From contig JBAIZL010000001.1 of the NCBI GenBank assembly GCA_036971475.1, forward strand, positions 285,030,925 to 285,094,924: a DNA stretch of 64,000 nucleotides, given 5' to 3'. The notes below the pieces were generated by a model that saw only the letters and a program-made list of their open reading frames with translations, did not search any database and had not been told where the DNA came from. The translations under genes and the position numbers were made by a program. Of the stretch, positions 22,421 through 35,760 are shown in pieces (the stretch's first letter is position 1; each line of letters begins with the position of its first letter). Source of the stretch: Prosapia bicincta (taxonomy: Eukaryota > Arthropoda > Insecta > Hemiptera > Cercopidae).

Positions 22421-23726
22421 GACGATGACTTTCTTATACAAACCAGTTCGATGGTTAAATTATTGTCTATGAGGAATAGCGTACTAAAGACCGGGGTGTA
22501 ATTGTAAATGAATAATCCTTGCGAAATACGTTAAGTTGTTTTTAACTTCATTAATTAACAGGAGCTCTAAAAGCTTTCACAGGTTTTCTAATTTAATATT
22601 TTCTCAAGTGTCAGAAAATGTTTTAAAGTTAAACTGAGTTTAAAGTTAAAATTTTTGCAATTTATGATCAAACTAGTAAATGATCTGTAGTTATTTCTAT
22701 ATGGTAGATAATTTTGCTTCAGTATAAAATACTGGCTTTTCCTGCGAACTTTATACGGCAAACTTTAATCAATATATCAAGTCTCAATATCGTTAAATTA
22801 CTTGTTACGATTTTGTATCGTTAACATTTTATTTTGATGTTAAATATTATTTGTTTCAAATTGCTACAGTAAATGTATTTAAAATTTTTACTTTTTAATT
22901 TACGTTCGAATTTAAATGTAAACTTGAAAAAGCAATAATTCAGTTATTTTCTATTTAAAAAAATTTAATAAAATTGTTAGTAAAAACAATTTTTAAAAAA
23001 TTTCCAAATCAATTCTAAATTGAATCAAACTCGACTTTTTAAAGTGGTTAAACCTCCAGGAGATACTGTCGACGTCGAAAGGAAATTAGCTGTAGATATT
23101 TTACTCTACGTTTAATTTTAGTTTTGCGGTAAAATAGTTGATTACATTGATGATGTTTTACCGCAAAAGCAAGAGAGTAGCTTTATTTTTTAAATAAACT
23201 AAAAGCCTTTCCAAAAGTGTATTAAAAACCTTGTTTGCTTTCCCTTTCGGAATGAATTCCGTTTTTACGTAATTTAAAGTTAAACTGTTTGACTCTGGTT
23301 TTCAAGCAATAAACCGCCACATTCAACAAGCTAGACGTATAACTCAATAATAAATTATAATAACACAACCAATTTAGTATTCACTCCACTTCAGTTTGTT
23401 TCTTATATAGTTGATCTTTTTATTTAAGGTTTTTTAATGTAAAGTTTTTGTAAGATTTTATTTATTTTGAAAAACCTCTCAAAGTTTTTTAGAATAAAAT
23501 ATCCACATTTTCAATAGCAAATTCTCAAAAAATAAAGGGGTGACATCCAATCAGAAAACAGAAGCACATTTCGACCGTGTATTTCTTTCTTTAGCCATTC
23601 GCTAAATATTGTCCAGATGTTACGGTCGATGTATATGTGGCCTCTAAAGGTTTATAGCTCTTACGTTTTCTGATCACACAACCGTATATTAAAATACACT
23701 TCTATTAAACATGAACAGTTGAAAAT
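22421..23726. other. Intergenic, no gene supported
   Basis: AT-rich. The first ~100 bp may still be PLE linker (minus strand). No other feature supported. Confidence 0.45.
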
Positions 23727-23936
23727 TAATACACACAACATCTAACCAGAAATATTTTTAAATAGTCTTACGTACATTTCGGTTACAAAGTAACCATCCT
23801 CAGAGACATGACAATACACACTCTGAGCACTTGAGTATGTATTCTTATGTCTCTGAGGATGGTAAATTTGTAACCGAAATGTAAGTTACGTTACACTAGA
23901 ATAAAAATATTCGTTGGTTGAGGTTGTGTGTATTAT
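23727..23936. repeat. Inverted repeat, ~90-bp arms, ~31-bp loop
   Basis: Arms 23727-23812 and 23844-23936. Both contain TGTCTCTGAGGATGGT, then a GTAACCGAAATGTA core; in the left arm's sense GGTTAC-TTT-GTAACC forms a perfect stem before GAAATG. The outer parts share ATATT, then GGTTGAGGTTGTGTGTATTA or a close variant. Arms differ at roughly one site in six. It carries the same CTGAGGATG-stem-GAAATG layout as other sites in the window. Confidence 0.87.
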
Positions 23937-24071
23937 TTGTTAATATCAACCCACAGTAAATTATTTCAAGTAATTATTGATGAGTTAATGTTTATTCTAC
24001 ATTACAGTTGGGAAAAATTGCTTCACTCTTTACTCAAAAGATCAACGTTTGTGAGCGTCAACACTATATAC

Positions 24072-25186
24072 TAAGGCCGGTTTCACATGGACCACTAAAC
24101 GCCAACGAAACGCCGAACGCAACTATTTGCGTTCAGTCAGCCACAAATCGCCGACTGCTCGTCGGCTGGAGTTGTAAGCCATAGGCGGCCATTGGTGCTT
24201 TTACACGGAGTTCCAATTTCCAGTGTTTATAGCCAGAACGCGCCACGACCCCTTGCAGTGGCCCAGGACTCGGCAGTTTTGGCATTTGCTGGCGCTTGTA
24301 GCGCCTCTGCTCGAATACAAATGTATTTTTTTCACTTCTGCTCTTTTGCAAATTAAACTAATGACATGTAATAAGATATAATGTTGTGGTTAAACTCTTA
24401 ATTATTATCAATTGGTTTTTTTAAGTTTGAACTTTCAATCTCAGCACTACGATTCATATATTTATAAAATTGTTAAATGTTGTACTTCTAAATTATAATT
24501 GTGACATTTATTAAGATATAATCTTGTAATTAAACTGTAAATTCTATTAAATTTGTTTTTAAAATAATAAAAATTGTATACTAGGCATAAAAACGCCCAT
24601 ATAGTAAGATCTTTAATTTTTATAAATTAGTGCTTATACGATAACATTGAAAAGTTTCGACTATTTCTACCGCCTCCTCTTAGATTCATATAACTCTTAC
24701 AAGTCTTTTAGTTACCTAAGAGTGAGACTTAATCTTTCTTCAGGGGTGATGGGCAGTCGTATGTTAGTAGTATTTCTTTTTATGTCATTCCTAATTAGGC
24801 TCAATTGTTCATTGTAAGATCTTTCAGACATAAAAAAAGTAAAAAACTTCTCTTTATCTTCCCTAAGCTCTGCGTGAAGTCGGTAAAACTCACTCGATAT
24901 AAACATGGATCTCAAGATCGGATGAATCCAAAACTGTCTAATCACTTTTTCGCACCGTCTTACAGCACGGCGAAGCATTATACAAATAAAAATTGTTCAT
25001 CCTCCATGTTATCCCGTCAACATGTGACTGCTGAATGAGGGTTACTGAGTTAAGGTGGGAAGAATCGCAGTAGAACGCCTAAACTCGCGTTTGACGTCTG
25101 ATAGAAACCCGGGATTTCATTGCCATAGTCAACAGCGCTTTCCAATGATTCGTCGACGTTTTGTGGCCCGTGTGAAACCGGCCTAA
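24072..25186. mobile_element. PIF/Harbinger element with TAA duplications
   Basis: Element 24075-25183 (1,109 bp) is bounded by TAA on both sides (24072-24074 and 25184-25186), the target-site length and sequence typical of PIF/Harbinger. Terminal inverted repeats are GGCCGGTTTCACATGGACCA at the left and, as reverse complement, GGCCGGTTTCACACGGGCCA at the right, both continuing into an AAACG-type block. It holds the N-terminal part of a Harbinger transposase on the minus strand but not the catalytic half, so it is a deletion derivative. Confidence 0.88.
24712..24978 (-). pseudogene. Harbinger transposase N-terminal fragment (HARBI1-like)
   Basis: 88 codons. It matches the conserved start of insect HARBI1-like nucleases: RQFWIHPILRS, then EFYRLHAELREDKEKFFTFF, then LPITPEERLSLTLR, where intact relatives continue into the helix-turn-helix and DDE nuclease. 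Here a TAA follows LTLR at once. The sequence there, AG/GTAAC, could also be a splice donor, but no downstream exon remains inside the element. A short MEDEQFLFV piece in another frame just upstream suggests the true start was lost by a frameshift. Not functional alone. Confidence 0.8.
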
Positions 25187-25389
25187 TCGAGAAGCATAAC
25201 TAGACAACCAATAAATTTGTCCAAATTCCACGCTTAACATGGTCATGCTGTAGAGGTCAAGCGTGCAGTGTTGAATTAATCAGAGAAGACAAGTACTTTT
25301 AATCAATTACTGGCCACAGCTACCAATCCGAACTTCCATAAATCATAGGCAGCTTCTTCATAAAAAACAATCAACCATCCCTCCTCTCT
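25187..25389. other. Intergenic, no gene supported
   Basis: No feature recognised. Confidence 0.45.
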
Positions 25390-25570
25390 GCCCTGGACAA
25401 GACAATTTTTCCAACAAGCTTAATGAATAAATTACGCACGACCTATTAAGATAAATATGCGAGCAGAATGTATAAGCACCTAAACAAATCTCTGAGGAAA
25501 TGTCGCGCGCACATAAATATGCGAGCATAACACATTAAACACTGCAATGAATAAGACAAAACTAATCGAA
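25390..25570. promoter_or_regulatory. Candidate regulatory stretch with repeated ATAAATATGCGAGCA
   Basis: The 15-base word ATAAATATGCGAGCA occurs at 25451-25465 and 25513-25527, within sequence that is otherwise not repetitive. A close variant (ATAAATATGTGAGC) is at 35428-35441, and its core is at 7617-7627. This resembles a spaced binding site rather than a tandem repeat. Inference only. Confidence 0.3.
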
Positions 25571-26219
25571 GACATTAAAACGCAGCATGCTTCACATTTT
25601 AACCGTTCCTTGCGTAGAATGTCAGAAATTTAATTGAACTAATTTAGTACATGTATGCCTTGTGGACAAAGACTGTTGCTATAATGTTTGAAGGGGATTT
25701 TTTATGGAAGAATGTCAAGAATTTTATTAACAAAATTCAAAAACAATAAAGATTTAAGGAGTTAATAGGAGTTATATAATTTTATAAATAATTATCATTA
25801 TGAGTAACTGTTCTTCAGAGCTATCGAGCACGTTAATAACACATCAAGTTATTTTCCCGCTACAATAACACTAGGATAAAATACAATACTATGGCAGCTC
25901 TGAGGCTCAGTATTAAATGAATGCCATAATAATAAAGAATTATGTAAATAGAAATTATTAAATAGAAGGAATTTTATCATTTATAGCAATAATAAGTATT
26001 TTTGCTAATGTTATGAATTTATCATAAATAAATAATCAATAAATAATATGTCTTAACAAAACATTTTTATTTTTTTATGAACTTATATAAATGATCATAA
26101 ATGACTAATTTAAGATATCTAAGCGCGATTATTACAGAGATACAGTAAGACCCGAAGTTTTTGAATTAAGGTCTAAGAGTCTAAACCCATTAGTATTAAG
26201 TTTTAGTCACAAGTTTGTC
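25571..26219. other. AT-rich intergenic, no gene supported
   Basis: No protein-like frame or repeat recognised. Confidence 0.5.
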
Positions 26220-29130
26220 ATCAGAAACAAACAGGTAAGACTTGGCCAAATTGGTAAAAAGCGGACAAACTAATAAGTGCATTATGTTGTACAATGTGGG
26301 AAAACTGTTACGAAATAGACTCACTGATACAACACAGGTTAACTGTTGTAATGAGAATGAACTAGCAAAGTGAACGAACTGGTACAAGACGGAGTATTGA
26401 AAGTGGAAGTTCTGATACAAAGTAGACGAACTATTAAAGGTGGAAGATCTGATACAAAGTAGGAGATCTGGTACAAAATACAAGGGCTATTAAAGTGGAA
26501 GATGTGATACAAAGTAGATGAACTATTAAAGGTGGAAGATCTGATACAAAGTAGGAGAACTGGTACAGAATACAAGGGCTATTAAAGTGGAAGATGTGAT
26601 ACAAAGTAGATGAACTAATTAAGGTGGAAGATCTGATACAAAGTAGGAGAACTGGTACAATATACAAGGGCTATTAAAGTGGAAGATGTGATACAAAGTA
26701 GATGAACTATTAAAGGAGGAAGATCTGATACAAAGTAGGAGAACTGGTACAAAATACGAGGGCTATTAAAGTGGAAGATGTGATACAAAGTAGATGAACT
26801 ATTAAAGGTGGAAGATCTGATACAAAGTAGGAGAACTGATACAAAATACAAGGGCTATTAAAGTGGAAGATGTGATACAAAGTAGATGAACTATTAAAGG
26901 TGGAAGATCTGATACAAAGTAGGAGAACTGGTACAAAATATAAGGGCTATTAAAGTGGAAGATGTGATACAAAGTAGATGAACTATTAAAGGTGGAAGAT
27001 CTGATACAAAGTAGGAGAACTGGTGCAAAATACAAGGGCTATTAAAGTGGAAGATGTGATACAAAGTAGATGAACTATTAAAGGTGGAAGATCTGGTACA
27101 AAGTAGGAGAATTGGTACAAAATACAAGGGCTATTAAAGTGGAAGATGTTATACAAAGTAGATGAACTATTAAAGATGGAAGATCTGATACAAAGTAGGA
27201 GAGCTGGTACAAAATACAAGGGCTATTAAAGTGGAAGATGTGATACAAAGTAGATGAACTATTAAAGATGGAAGATCTGATACAAAGTAGGAGAACTGGT
27301 ACAAAATACAAGGGCTATTAAAGTGGAAGATGGGATACAAAGTAGACGAACTATTAAAGGTGGAAGATCTGATACAAAGTAGGAGATCTGGTACAAAATA
27401 CAAGGGCTATTAAAGTGAAAGATGTGATACAAAGTAGATGAACTATTAAAGGTGGAAAATCTGATACAAAGTAGGAGAACTGGTACAGAATACAAGGGCT
27501 ATTAAAGTGGAAGATGTGATACAAAGTAGATGAACTAATTAAGGTGGAAGATCTGATACAAAGTAGGAGAACTGGTACAATATACAAGGGCTATTAAAGT
27601 GGAAGATGTGATACAAAGTAGATGAACTATTAAAGGAGGAAGATCTGATACAAAGTAGGAGAACTGGTACAAAATACGAGGGCTATTAAAGTGGAAGATG
27701 TGATACAAAGTAGATGAACTATTAAAGGTGGAAGATCTGATACAAAGTAGGAGAACTGATACAAAATACAAGGGCTATTAAAGTGGAAGATGTGATACAA
27801 AGTAGATGAACTATTAAAGGTGGAAGATCTGATACAAAGTAGGAGAACTGGTACAAAATATAAGGGCTATTAAAGTGGAAGATGTGATACAAGTAGATGA
27901 ACTATTAAAGGTGGAAGATCTGATACAAAGTAGGAGAACTGGTGCAAAATACAAGGGCTATTAAAGTGGAAGATGTGATACAAAGTAGATGAACTATTAA
28001 AGGTGGAAGATCTGGTACAAAGTAGGAGAATTGGTACAAAATACAAGGGCTATTAAAGTGGAAGATGTTATACAAAGTAGATGAACTATTAAAGATGGAA
28101 GATCTGATACAAAGTAGGAGAGCTGGTACAAAATACAAGGGCTATTAAAGTGGAAGATGTGATACAAAGTAGATGAACTATTAAAGGTGGAAGATCTGAT
28201 ACAAAGTAGGAGAACTGGTACAAAATACAAGGGCTATTAAAGTGGAAGATGGGATACAAAGTAGACGAACTATTAAAGGTGGAAGATCTGATACAAAGTA
28301 GGAGATCTGGTACAAAATACAAGGGCTATTAAAGTGAAAGATGTGATACAAAGTAGATGAACTATTAAAGGTGGAAAATCTGATACAAAGTAGGAGAACT
28401 GGTACAAAATACAAGGGCTATTAAAGTGGAAGATGTGATACAAAGTAGACGAACTATTAAAGGTGGAAGATCTGATACAAAGTAGGAGAACTGGTACAAA
28501 ATACAAGGGCTATTAAAAGTGGAAGATGTGATACAAAGTAGATGAACTATTAAAGGTGGAAGATCTGATACAAAGTAGGAGAACTCGTACAAAGTACACG
28601 GGCTATTAAAATTGGAAGATCTCATACAAAGTAGACACACTGGTACAAAATAGACGAACTAATAAAAATAGAAAATTCGATACAAAAGTAGGCGAATTGG
28701 TACAAAGTAGACGGCCGATTAAAAGTAGAACATCTGATACAAACTATGAGAACTATTACAAAGTATACGGGCTATTAAAAGTGGAAAATCTGATACAAAG
28801 TAGACGAACTGTTAAAGGTGGAAGATCTGAGACAAAGTAAGAGAACTGGTACAAAATAGACGGGCGATTAAAAGTGGAAGATCTGTTTCAAAGTAGGAGA
28901 ACTACTATAAAGTAGACGGGCTATTAAAGTGGAAGATCTCATACAAAGTAGACGAATTGGTACAAAATAGACAGGCTATTAAAAGTGATAGATCTGATAC
29001 AAAGTAGACGGAATATTAAAATGGAAAAGTTCAGATACGAAGTAGACGAACTGGGGCAAAGTAGACCAACTATTAAAAAAAAGAGATCATATAAAGTAGG
29101 AAAAATCTCTCAAAGTAAACAAACAGAAAA
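26220..29130. repeat. Minisatellite, 92-bp unit built from ~37-bp and ~55-bp halves
   Basis: The core (about 26400-28620) repeats every 92 bp. Each unit has two related halves: GGTGGAAGATCTGATACAAA with GTAGGAGAACTGGTACAAAA, and GTGGAAGATGTGATACAAAG with TAGATGAACTATTAAA. Both derive from one shorter ancestral monomer (GGAAGATCTGATACAAAGTAG plus spacer). Flanks on both sides hold degenerate monomers. A 920-bp block is duplicated in tandem: 26615-27500 repeats at about 27535-28420, with one base lost near 27892. Ninety-two is not a multiple of three, so the many similar minus-strand frames are not a protein. Confidence 0.96.
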
Positions 29131-30339
<1,209 letters not shown>

Positions 30340-30605
30340 AGGCGAAACACCTGCCGCGTCCTGCTTACCACGAAGAGACAAAAGCAACTTCCCGATAAGT
30401 AATAATTAGTGGTTAATTAAAGTAATCAAAATGTCAAATTTGAAATCGCCGCTCGCCGGTTAACTGAGTCAGGTTGATTCTTTCTTCACTTAACCTAACT
30501 TTTAATTACAATCCGTGATGCGATAACGGACTGATAAAGTCACAGTTTCCAGCTGCATAGATGAGTAAATTTGTTTAATAGTCACTTCCAAAGCCGACTG
30601 ATACG
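30340..30605. promoter_or_regulatory. Candidate conserved regulatory stretch
   Basis: Balanced, non-repetitive sequence in AT-rich surroundings. It has clustered homeodomain-like words (AATAATTAGTGGTTAATTAA) and GATA-type words (TGCGATAACGGACTGATAAAG). No open frame. Suggestive of a cis-regulatory element, with no direct proof. Confidence 0.27.
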
Positions 30606-30971
30606 ATGAAAGTGGGGGGGAAACGTTTGCATAACAAAATTGGAAATAATTATAGGAACAGCTGGAAGTTTGATTTAGAATATAAGGAGATAATTGTTCC
30701 TAAATGGTTCCAATTCGTTCCTGTCATCACAACAAGCTTAAATCTATATTCAGACTACATATTTTATAAAATTATGATTTTTCCATTTTAAGTAAAATTA
30801 AGGAATAGTTAATTACAATAAATTGTCGTTATTACGCCTACTATGTTCCAATTTATGGAAGAATGTTGTTTTGTTTTTTTTACAAAACCTTGAGTTTCGG
30901 GTAATCGCTAATCGTTAAATTTGAAAAACCTCACAATATTAAATTTTTGGATTCACTTCCTCTCTATCTCA

Positions 30972-30973
<2 letters not shown>
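30606..30973. other. Intergenic, no gene supported
   Basis: A 61-codon frame starts at 30606 but is not protein-like enough to call. Confidence 0.45.
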
Positions 30974-31035
<62 letters not shown>

Positions 31036-31082
31036 CTTCCCCCTCTCTATCTCAGTCTCAATCTTTTTCAGTGCGTGTGTGC

Positions 31083-31138
<56 letters not shown>

Positions 31139-31232
31139 GTGTATATATGTGTACATATATATATGCATGTGTGTGTGTGTGAGTGTATGTGTGTTTTTGT
31201 ATGTGTGTGTGTATGTGTGAGAGAGAGAGAGA
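30974..31232. repeat. Compound microsatellite (CT)n-(TA)n-(TG)n-(GA)n
   Basis: CT 30974-31032, TA about 31087-31134, a mixed TG/TA run to about 31218, and a short GA run to about 31232. Overlapping frames on both strands are simple-sequence products. Confidence 0.95.
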
Positions 31233-31669
31233 GTTTTTTGTACAAAATAGAAAGAATGTCAACTACCTAATGAATAACTCTTTCCGTAGCATTATTACAG
31301 TTACCATGTATTTAGGAATTAATTTTAATTATTATTTACAATTCAATTTAGTTACTCCATTAAGACGAGAGCCTAGATGTATATCGCTAATAAAAGAACC
31401 TACTGACTAATTATTAATACAAAAGTCAATTTCTACATTTTATTTTAGGCACTTTTTAGTAAATAATTACAATTAATATGAATATGTATATATTCGTACA
31501 TATGACAGAATCGCAATATTAAGTGCAAAATAGAAAGCGAAATTAATTAAATTTAATAAACTAAATATTTGAAGAATCTAAATTAACATCATGTGTCATC
31601 GGTTACAGGTTTAAAAATTGTAAATGAATTTGTGTGGAAGAACAAAAAATGTTTTATTAAGGATTTTGA

Positions 31670-31671
31670 AT

Positions 31672-31724
<53 letters not shown>

Positions 31725-31761
31725 ACGGGCGCGCGCGCGTGTGTGTGTGTGTGTGTGTGTA
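31670..31761. repeat. Compound microsatellite (TA)n-(TG)n-(CG)n-(TG)n
   Basis: TA to about 31691, TG to about 31721, GCACGGGCGCGCGCGCG, then TG to about 31760. The alternating purine-pyrimidine run with a CG core is the classic composition for Z-DNA. Confidence 0.95.
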
Positions 31762-31979
31762 TTTAAAGAATGTGAACTAATAGTAGGAATTGAAACATTT
31801 TTTGTTAGTTATAATAATAATAAATTACTTTCATAGTAGTAAATGATAATTTATTTAAATCAATAAAACTCTTTGGAGAGCGTTAAATTCTTTGCAGTTT
31901 TTGTAAAGTTTGAATATATTAGTCCTCTCATAAGTTTGTATAAGATTTAATTGTTAAACGTTTTCTGTTTACGGAGAAG
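31762..31979. other. AT-rich intergenic, no gene supported
   Basis: No feature recognised. Confidence 0.5.
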
Positions 31980-32350
31980 ATTTAACTAAATAATGTTACG
32001 CATAAATATCAGAAGCCGCCGCTTCAGAATGCGTAATCAAACAGTTTTGCATATTCAGAACGTCAAACATTAAATTTGCATGTAAATTTTTCCCAAATCC
32101 TAATTTCGTCCCATTACTTAGGTCTACAGTATTTAATGTTGCCGGGTTTTTTTTTGCTTCCAAAAACACGTGTAATAAGGATTGTTTGCCGCTTGCCCCA
32201 ACCACGCCCATCCATTACACGGGTACATTTTGAGATTTTAATAACACATGCCAAACTTGACTTTTCCAAACTCGAGATAAGGCATGTTTGCAGAATACTA
32301 ATTCCAGATTATTTGCACAAAGATGTGTAATTAGAAACAGTTATGGCGCT
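31980..32350. other. Balanced-composition stretch, possible conserved element
   Basis: Higher GC than its flanks, with overlapping frames of 71 (minus) and 84 (plus) codons that match no family I know. The minus frame begins MGVVGASGKQSLLHVFLEAK. It could be a lost exon or a regulatory element. I do not call a gene. Confidence 0.3.
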
Positions 32351-32813
32351 AGTGACTGGGTTTTGCAGTGTTTCAAAGCCACATAAATAATACAAAACTC
32401 TACTCGACCTCTTTGCGTTGGAAAATCGTAAAAAAAATGTTTTTAAATTATCTGTCCACTTAGTGTTGAAACCTAAAATAAAATAAATATTCTATTTCCC
32501 AAAACAAATCACATTCATTTAGTATAGTAACAATTGAATTAATTTTGTTCGTGTATAATCTGTGGGGAATTATTAGCATTATTTTAATTTACACTCGAAA
32601 ATTAAAACGTAAAATTAACATTAGAAATTACTGCCATTTATTTGAATGAAATATTAAAATTATTATTGTAACTCTCTAAAATTTTAATAGTTTAAATTAT
32701 TTAAAAGTTGTATACGTTAAGGTAAAAGTAACTAATTATAATTGACTAAGTACTCGAATTTATTTTGTGGTTTTAAAAGGATTACTATAACGAAATATAG
32801 AAAATGATTGTAA

Positions 32814-34860
32814 GGGTCACGTACCTGAAGCAGGCTTACTCTTTACCAAGGTCATACAGAGCTATCTACACGTTACGATCTATTGTAATGAAAAAGATTA
32901 TAAATATACGTAGGATTAAGTTGAGACCATAACTCTGGTATAGAATAAAAGGACAATATTATGACGTAACGTGTCCAGGGTCACGTACCTGAAGGTGGCT
33001 TGCCCTTTACCAAGGACATACAGAGCTATCTTTCCGTTACGATCTCTTGTAATGAAAAGGGTTATAAATATACGTAGGATTAAGGTAGTACCATAACTCT
33101 GGTATAGAATATAAGGACAATATTATGACGTAACGTGTTCAGGGTCACGTACATGAAGGAGGTTTACCCTTTACCAAAGACATACAGAGCTATCTTTCCG
33201 TTACGATCTCTTGTAATGAAAAGGGTTATAAATATACGTAGGATTAAGGAAGTACCATAACTCTGGTATAGAATAAAAGGACAATATTATGACGTAACGT
33301 GTCCAGGGTTACGTACCTGAAGGAGGCTTGCCCTTTACCAAGGACATACAGAGCTATCTTTCCGTTACGATCTCTTGTAATAAAAAGGATTATAAATATA
33401 CTAGGATTGTGGTAGGACCATATGTCTGCTATAGAATATAAGGACTATATTACGACGTAACGTATTCAGGGTCACGTACCTGAAGGAGATTTACCCTTTA
33501 CCAAGGACATACAGAGATATCTTTCCGTTACGATCTCTTGTAATGAAAAGGGTTATAAATATACGTAGGATTAAGGTAATACCATAACTCTGGTATAGAA
33601 TATAAGGACAATATTATGACGTAACGTGTTCAGGGTCACGTACCTGAAGGAGGTTTACCCTTTACCAAGGACATACAGAGTTATCTTTCCATTATGATCT
33701 CTTGTAATGAAAAGGGTTATAAATATACGTAGGATTATGGTAGTACCATAACTCTGGTATAGAATATAAGGACAATATTATGACGTAACGTGTCCAGGGT
33801 TACGTACCTGAAGGAGGCTTGCCCTTTACCAAGGACATACAGAGCTATCTTTCCGTTACGATCTCTTGTAATAAAAAGGATTATAAATATACTAGGATTG
33901 TGGTAGGACCATATGTCTGCTATAGAATATAAGGACTATATTACGACGTAACGTATTCAGGGTCACGTACCTGAAGGAGATTTACCCTTTACCAAGGACA
34001 TACAGAGCTATCTTTCCGTTACGATCTCTTGTAATGAAAAGGGTTATAAATATACGTAGGATTAAGGTAATACCATAACTCTGGTATAGAATATAAGGAC
34101 AATATTATGACGTAACATGTTCAGGGTCACGTACCTGAAGGAGGTTTACCCTTTACCAAGGACATACAGAGTTATCTTTCCATTATGATCTCTTGTAATG
34201 AAAAGGGTTATAAATATACGTAGGATTATGGTAGTACCATAACTCTGGTATAGAATATAAGGACAATATTATGACGTAACGTGTCCAGGGTTACGTACCT
34301 GAAGGAGGCTTGCCCTTTACCAAGGACATACAGAGCTATCTTTCCGTTACGATCTCTTGTAATAAAAAGGATTATAAATATACTAGGATTGTGGTAGGAC
34401 CATATGTCTGCTATAGAATATAAGGACTATATTACGACGTAACGTATTCAGGGTCACGTACCTGAAGGAGATTTACCCTTTACCAAGGACATACAGAGCT
34501 ATCTTTCCGTTACGATCTCTTGTAATGAAAAGGGTTATAAATATACGTAGGATTAAGGTAATACCATAACTCTGGTATAGAATATAAGGACAATATTATG
34601 ACGTAACGTGTTCAGGGTCACGTACCTGAAGGAGGTTTACCCTTTACCAAGGACATACAGAGTTATCTTTCCATTATGATCTCTTGTAATGAAAAGGGTT
34701 ATAAATATACGTAGGATTATGGTAGTACCATAACTCTGGTATAGAATATAAGGACAATATTATGACGTAACGTGTTCAGGGTCACGTACCTGAAGCAGGC
34801 TTATCCTTTACCAAGGTCATACAGAGTTATCTACCCGTTACGATCTCTTGTAATGTAAAC
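32814..34860. repeat. Satellite array, thirteen ~164-bp units in trimers
   Basis: Units begin GGGTCACGTACCTGAAG (or GGGTTACG) at 32814, 32978, 33142, 33306, 33469, 33633, 33797, 33960, 34124, 34288, 34451, 34615 and 34779. A marker unit with CATATGTCTGCTATAG recurs at 33420, 33911 and 34402, exactly 491 bp apart, so the inner part expanded as a three-unit block. Each unit holds TTATAAATATACG and TGACGTAACG. No frame is kept. Confidence 0.96.
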
Positions 34861-35199
34861 GATGAGTAGATACAATTAAGTTTTTATCAAGGTAGGATTA
34901 AGATACATAGTGTTCTCCTGGTATCGGGAATAGAAGAAACTTTTACTGAATATGTTGTATACATAAAAGTACGATAGACTTGCTCTCAACCAAGGTGAAG
35001 TGGAGTATCTACTCTCTACTCAAGAAGACCATGGAATTTAACAACATAAACCTTTTTAAGACGAAATTGTAAAGAAAGGTTTTAGGTATAACACGTACTC
35101 GAAAAAAAACGCCATTAAAAGTAATGATATTATAAACAATCTGATTAAAGAAACCGTCATTATTTACAAAACACTTTTCCCTCCCGTGCAACCTTCGGC
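34861..35199. other. Intergenic, no gene supported
   Basis: The first 50 bp may be degenerate satellite. No other feature recognised. Confidence 0.45.
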
Positions 35200-35760
35200 C
35201 TTTGATGTCTGAAATAATTCAGTGCTCCAGTTCAGATTAATTTAACTTCCAAATATCCTTGGCTGAGTTATGCTCGATAACCCGGCCGTCGTGACAAACT
35301 CGAAGCATGTACGTTGAACTCCCCTTGAATTAATACCGTAATAAGAATCAGATAGAGACTCGAGCGTGGGGACAATATATGTATTTGTGTAGGTCGCGCC
35401 AAATACAAATACGCAGCGATTAGGCTCATAAATATGTGAGCCGGGTCCACGACTTACGATCCTTTGTGTCTACATATTTATAGTGGTCTAATTAATCCAA
35501 GAAGGGTTAGGCTTTGTGAGATAGGCCACAACGGCGGTATAAATATTAAATAATTTCACGGCGGGAAGAAGATTTATATGTCTGACCATTTGGTCTGCAG
35601 AGGTTGGCTATACTGATATTATGCTAAATAGATTTGCAAGCACAATTGTACAAAATCAGGTCCGGGCGCATCTACTCGCATTGTGTGCAGCCGGAGTGGT
35701 GGTGATAACAATTTGCAACAATTTAGAATGCAAATCGTAGCAAGAACGTTTCTATACTAT
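35200..35760. promoter_or_regulatory. Candidate conserved regulatory stretch
   Basis: About 560 bp of complex, less AT-rich sequence without a long frame or repeats. It includes ATAAATATGTGAGCCGGGTC, TCTAATTAATCCAAGAAGGG and GGCGGTATAAATATTAAAT. Stretches of this kind in AT-rich insect introns are often enhancers; that is inference. Confidence 0.27.

Noticed and set aside
26220..29130. A family of similar ~77-residue minus-strand proteins (MYFVPVLLLCIRSS...)
   Set aside because: They are shadows of the 92-bp repeat. The unit is not a multiple of three, so the frame drifts and ends in every unit.
30921..31270. Ser/Leu and Ile/Tyr repeat proteins
   Set aside because: Translation of the CT, TA and TG microsatellites.
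31996..32330. Overlapping 71- and 84-codon frames as genes
   Set aside because: No family match, antisense to one another, no transcript signals.
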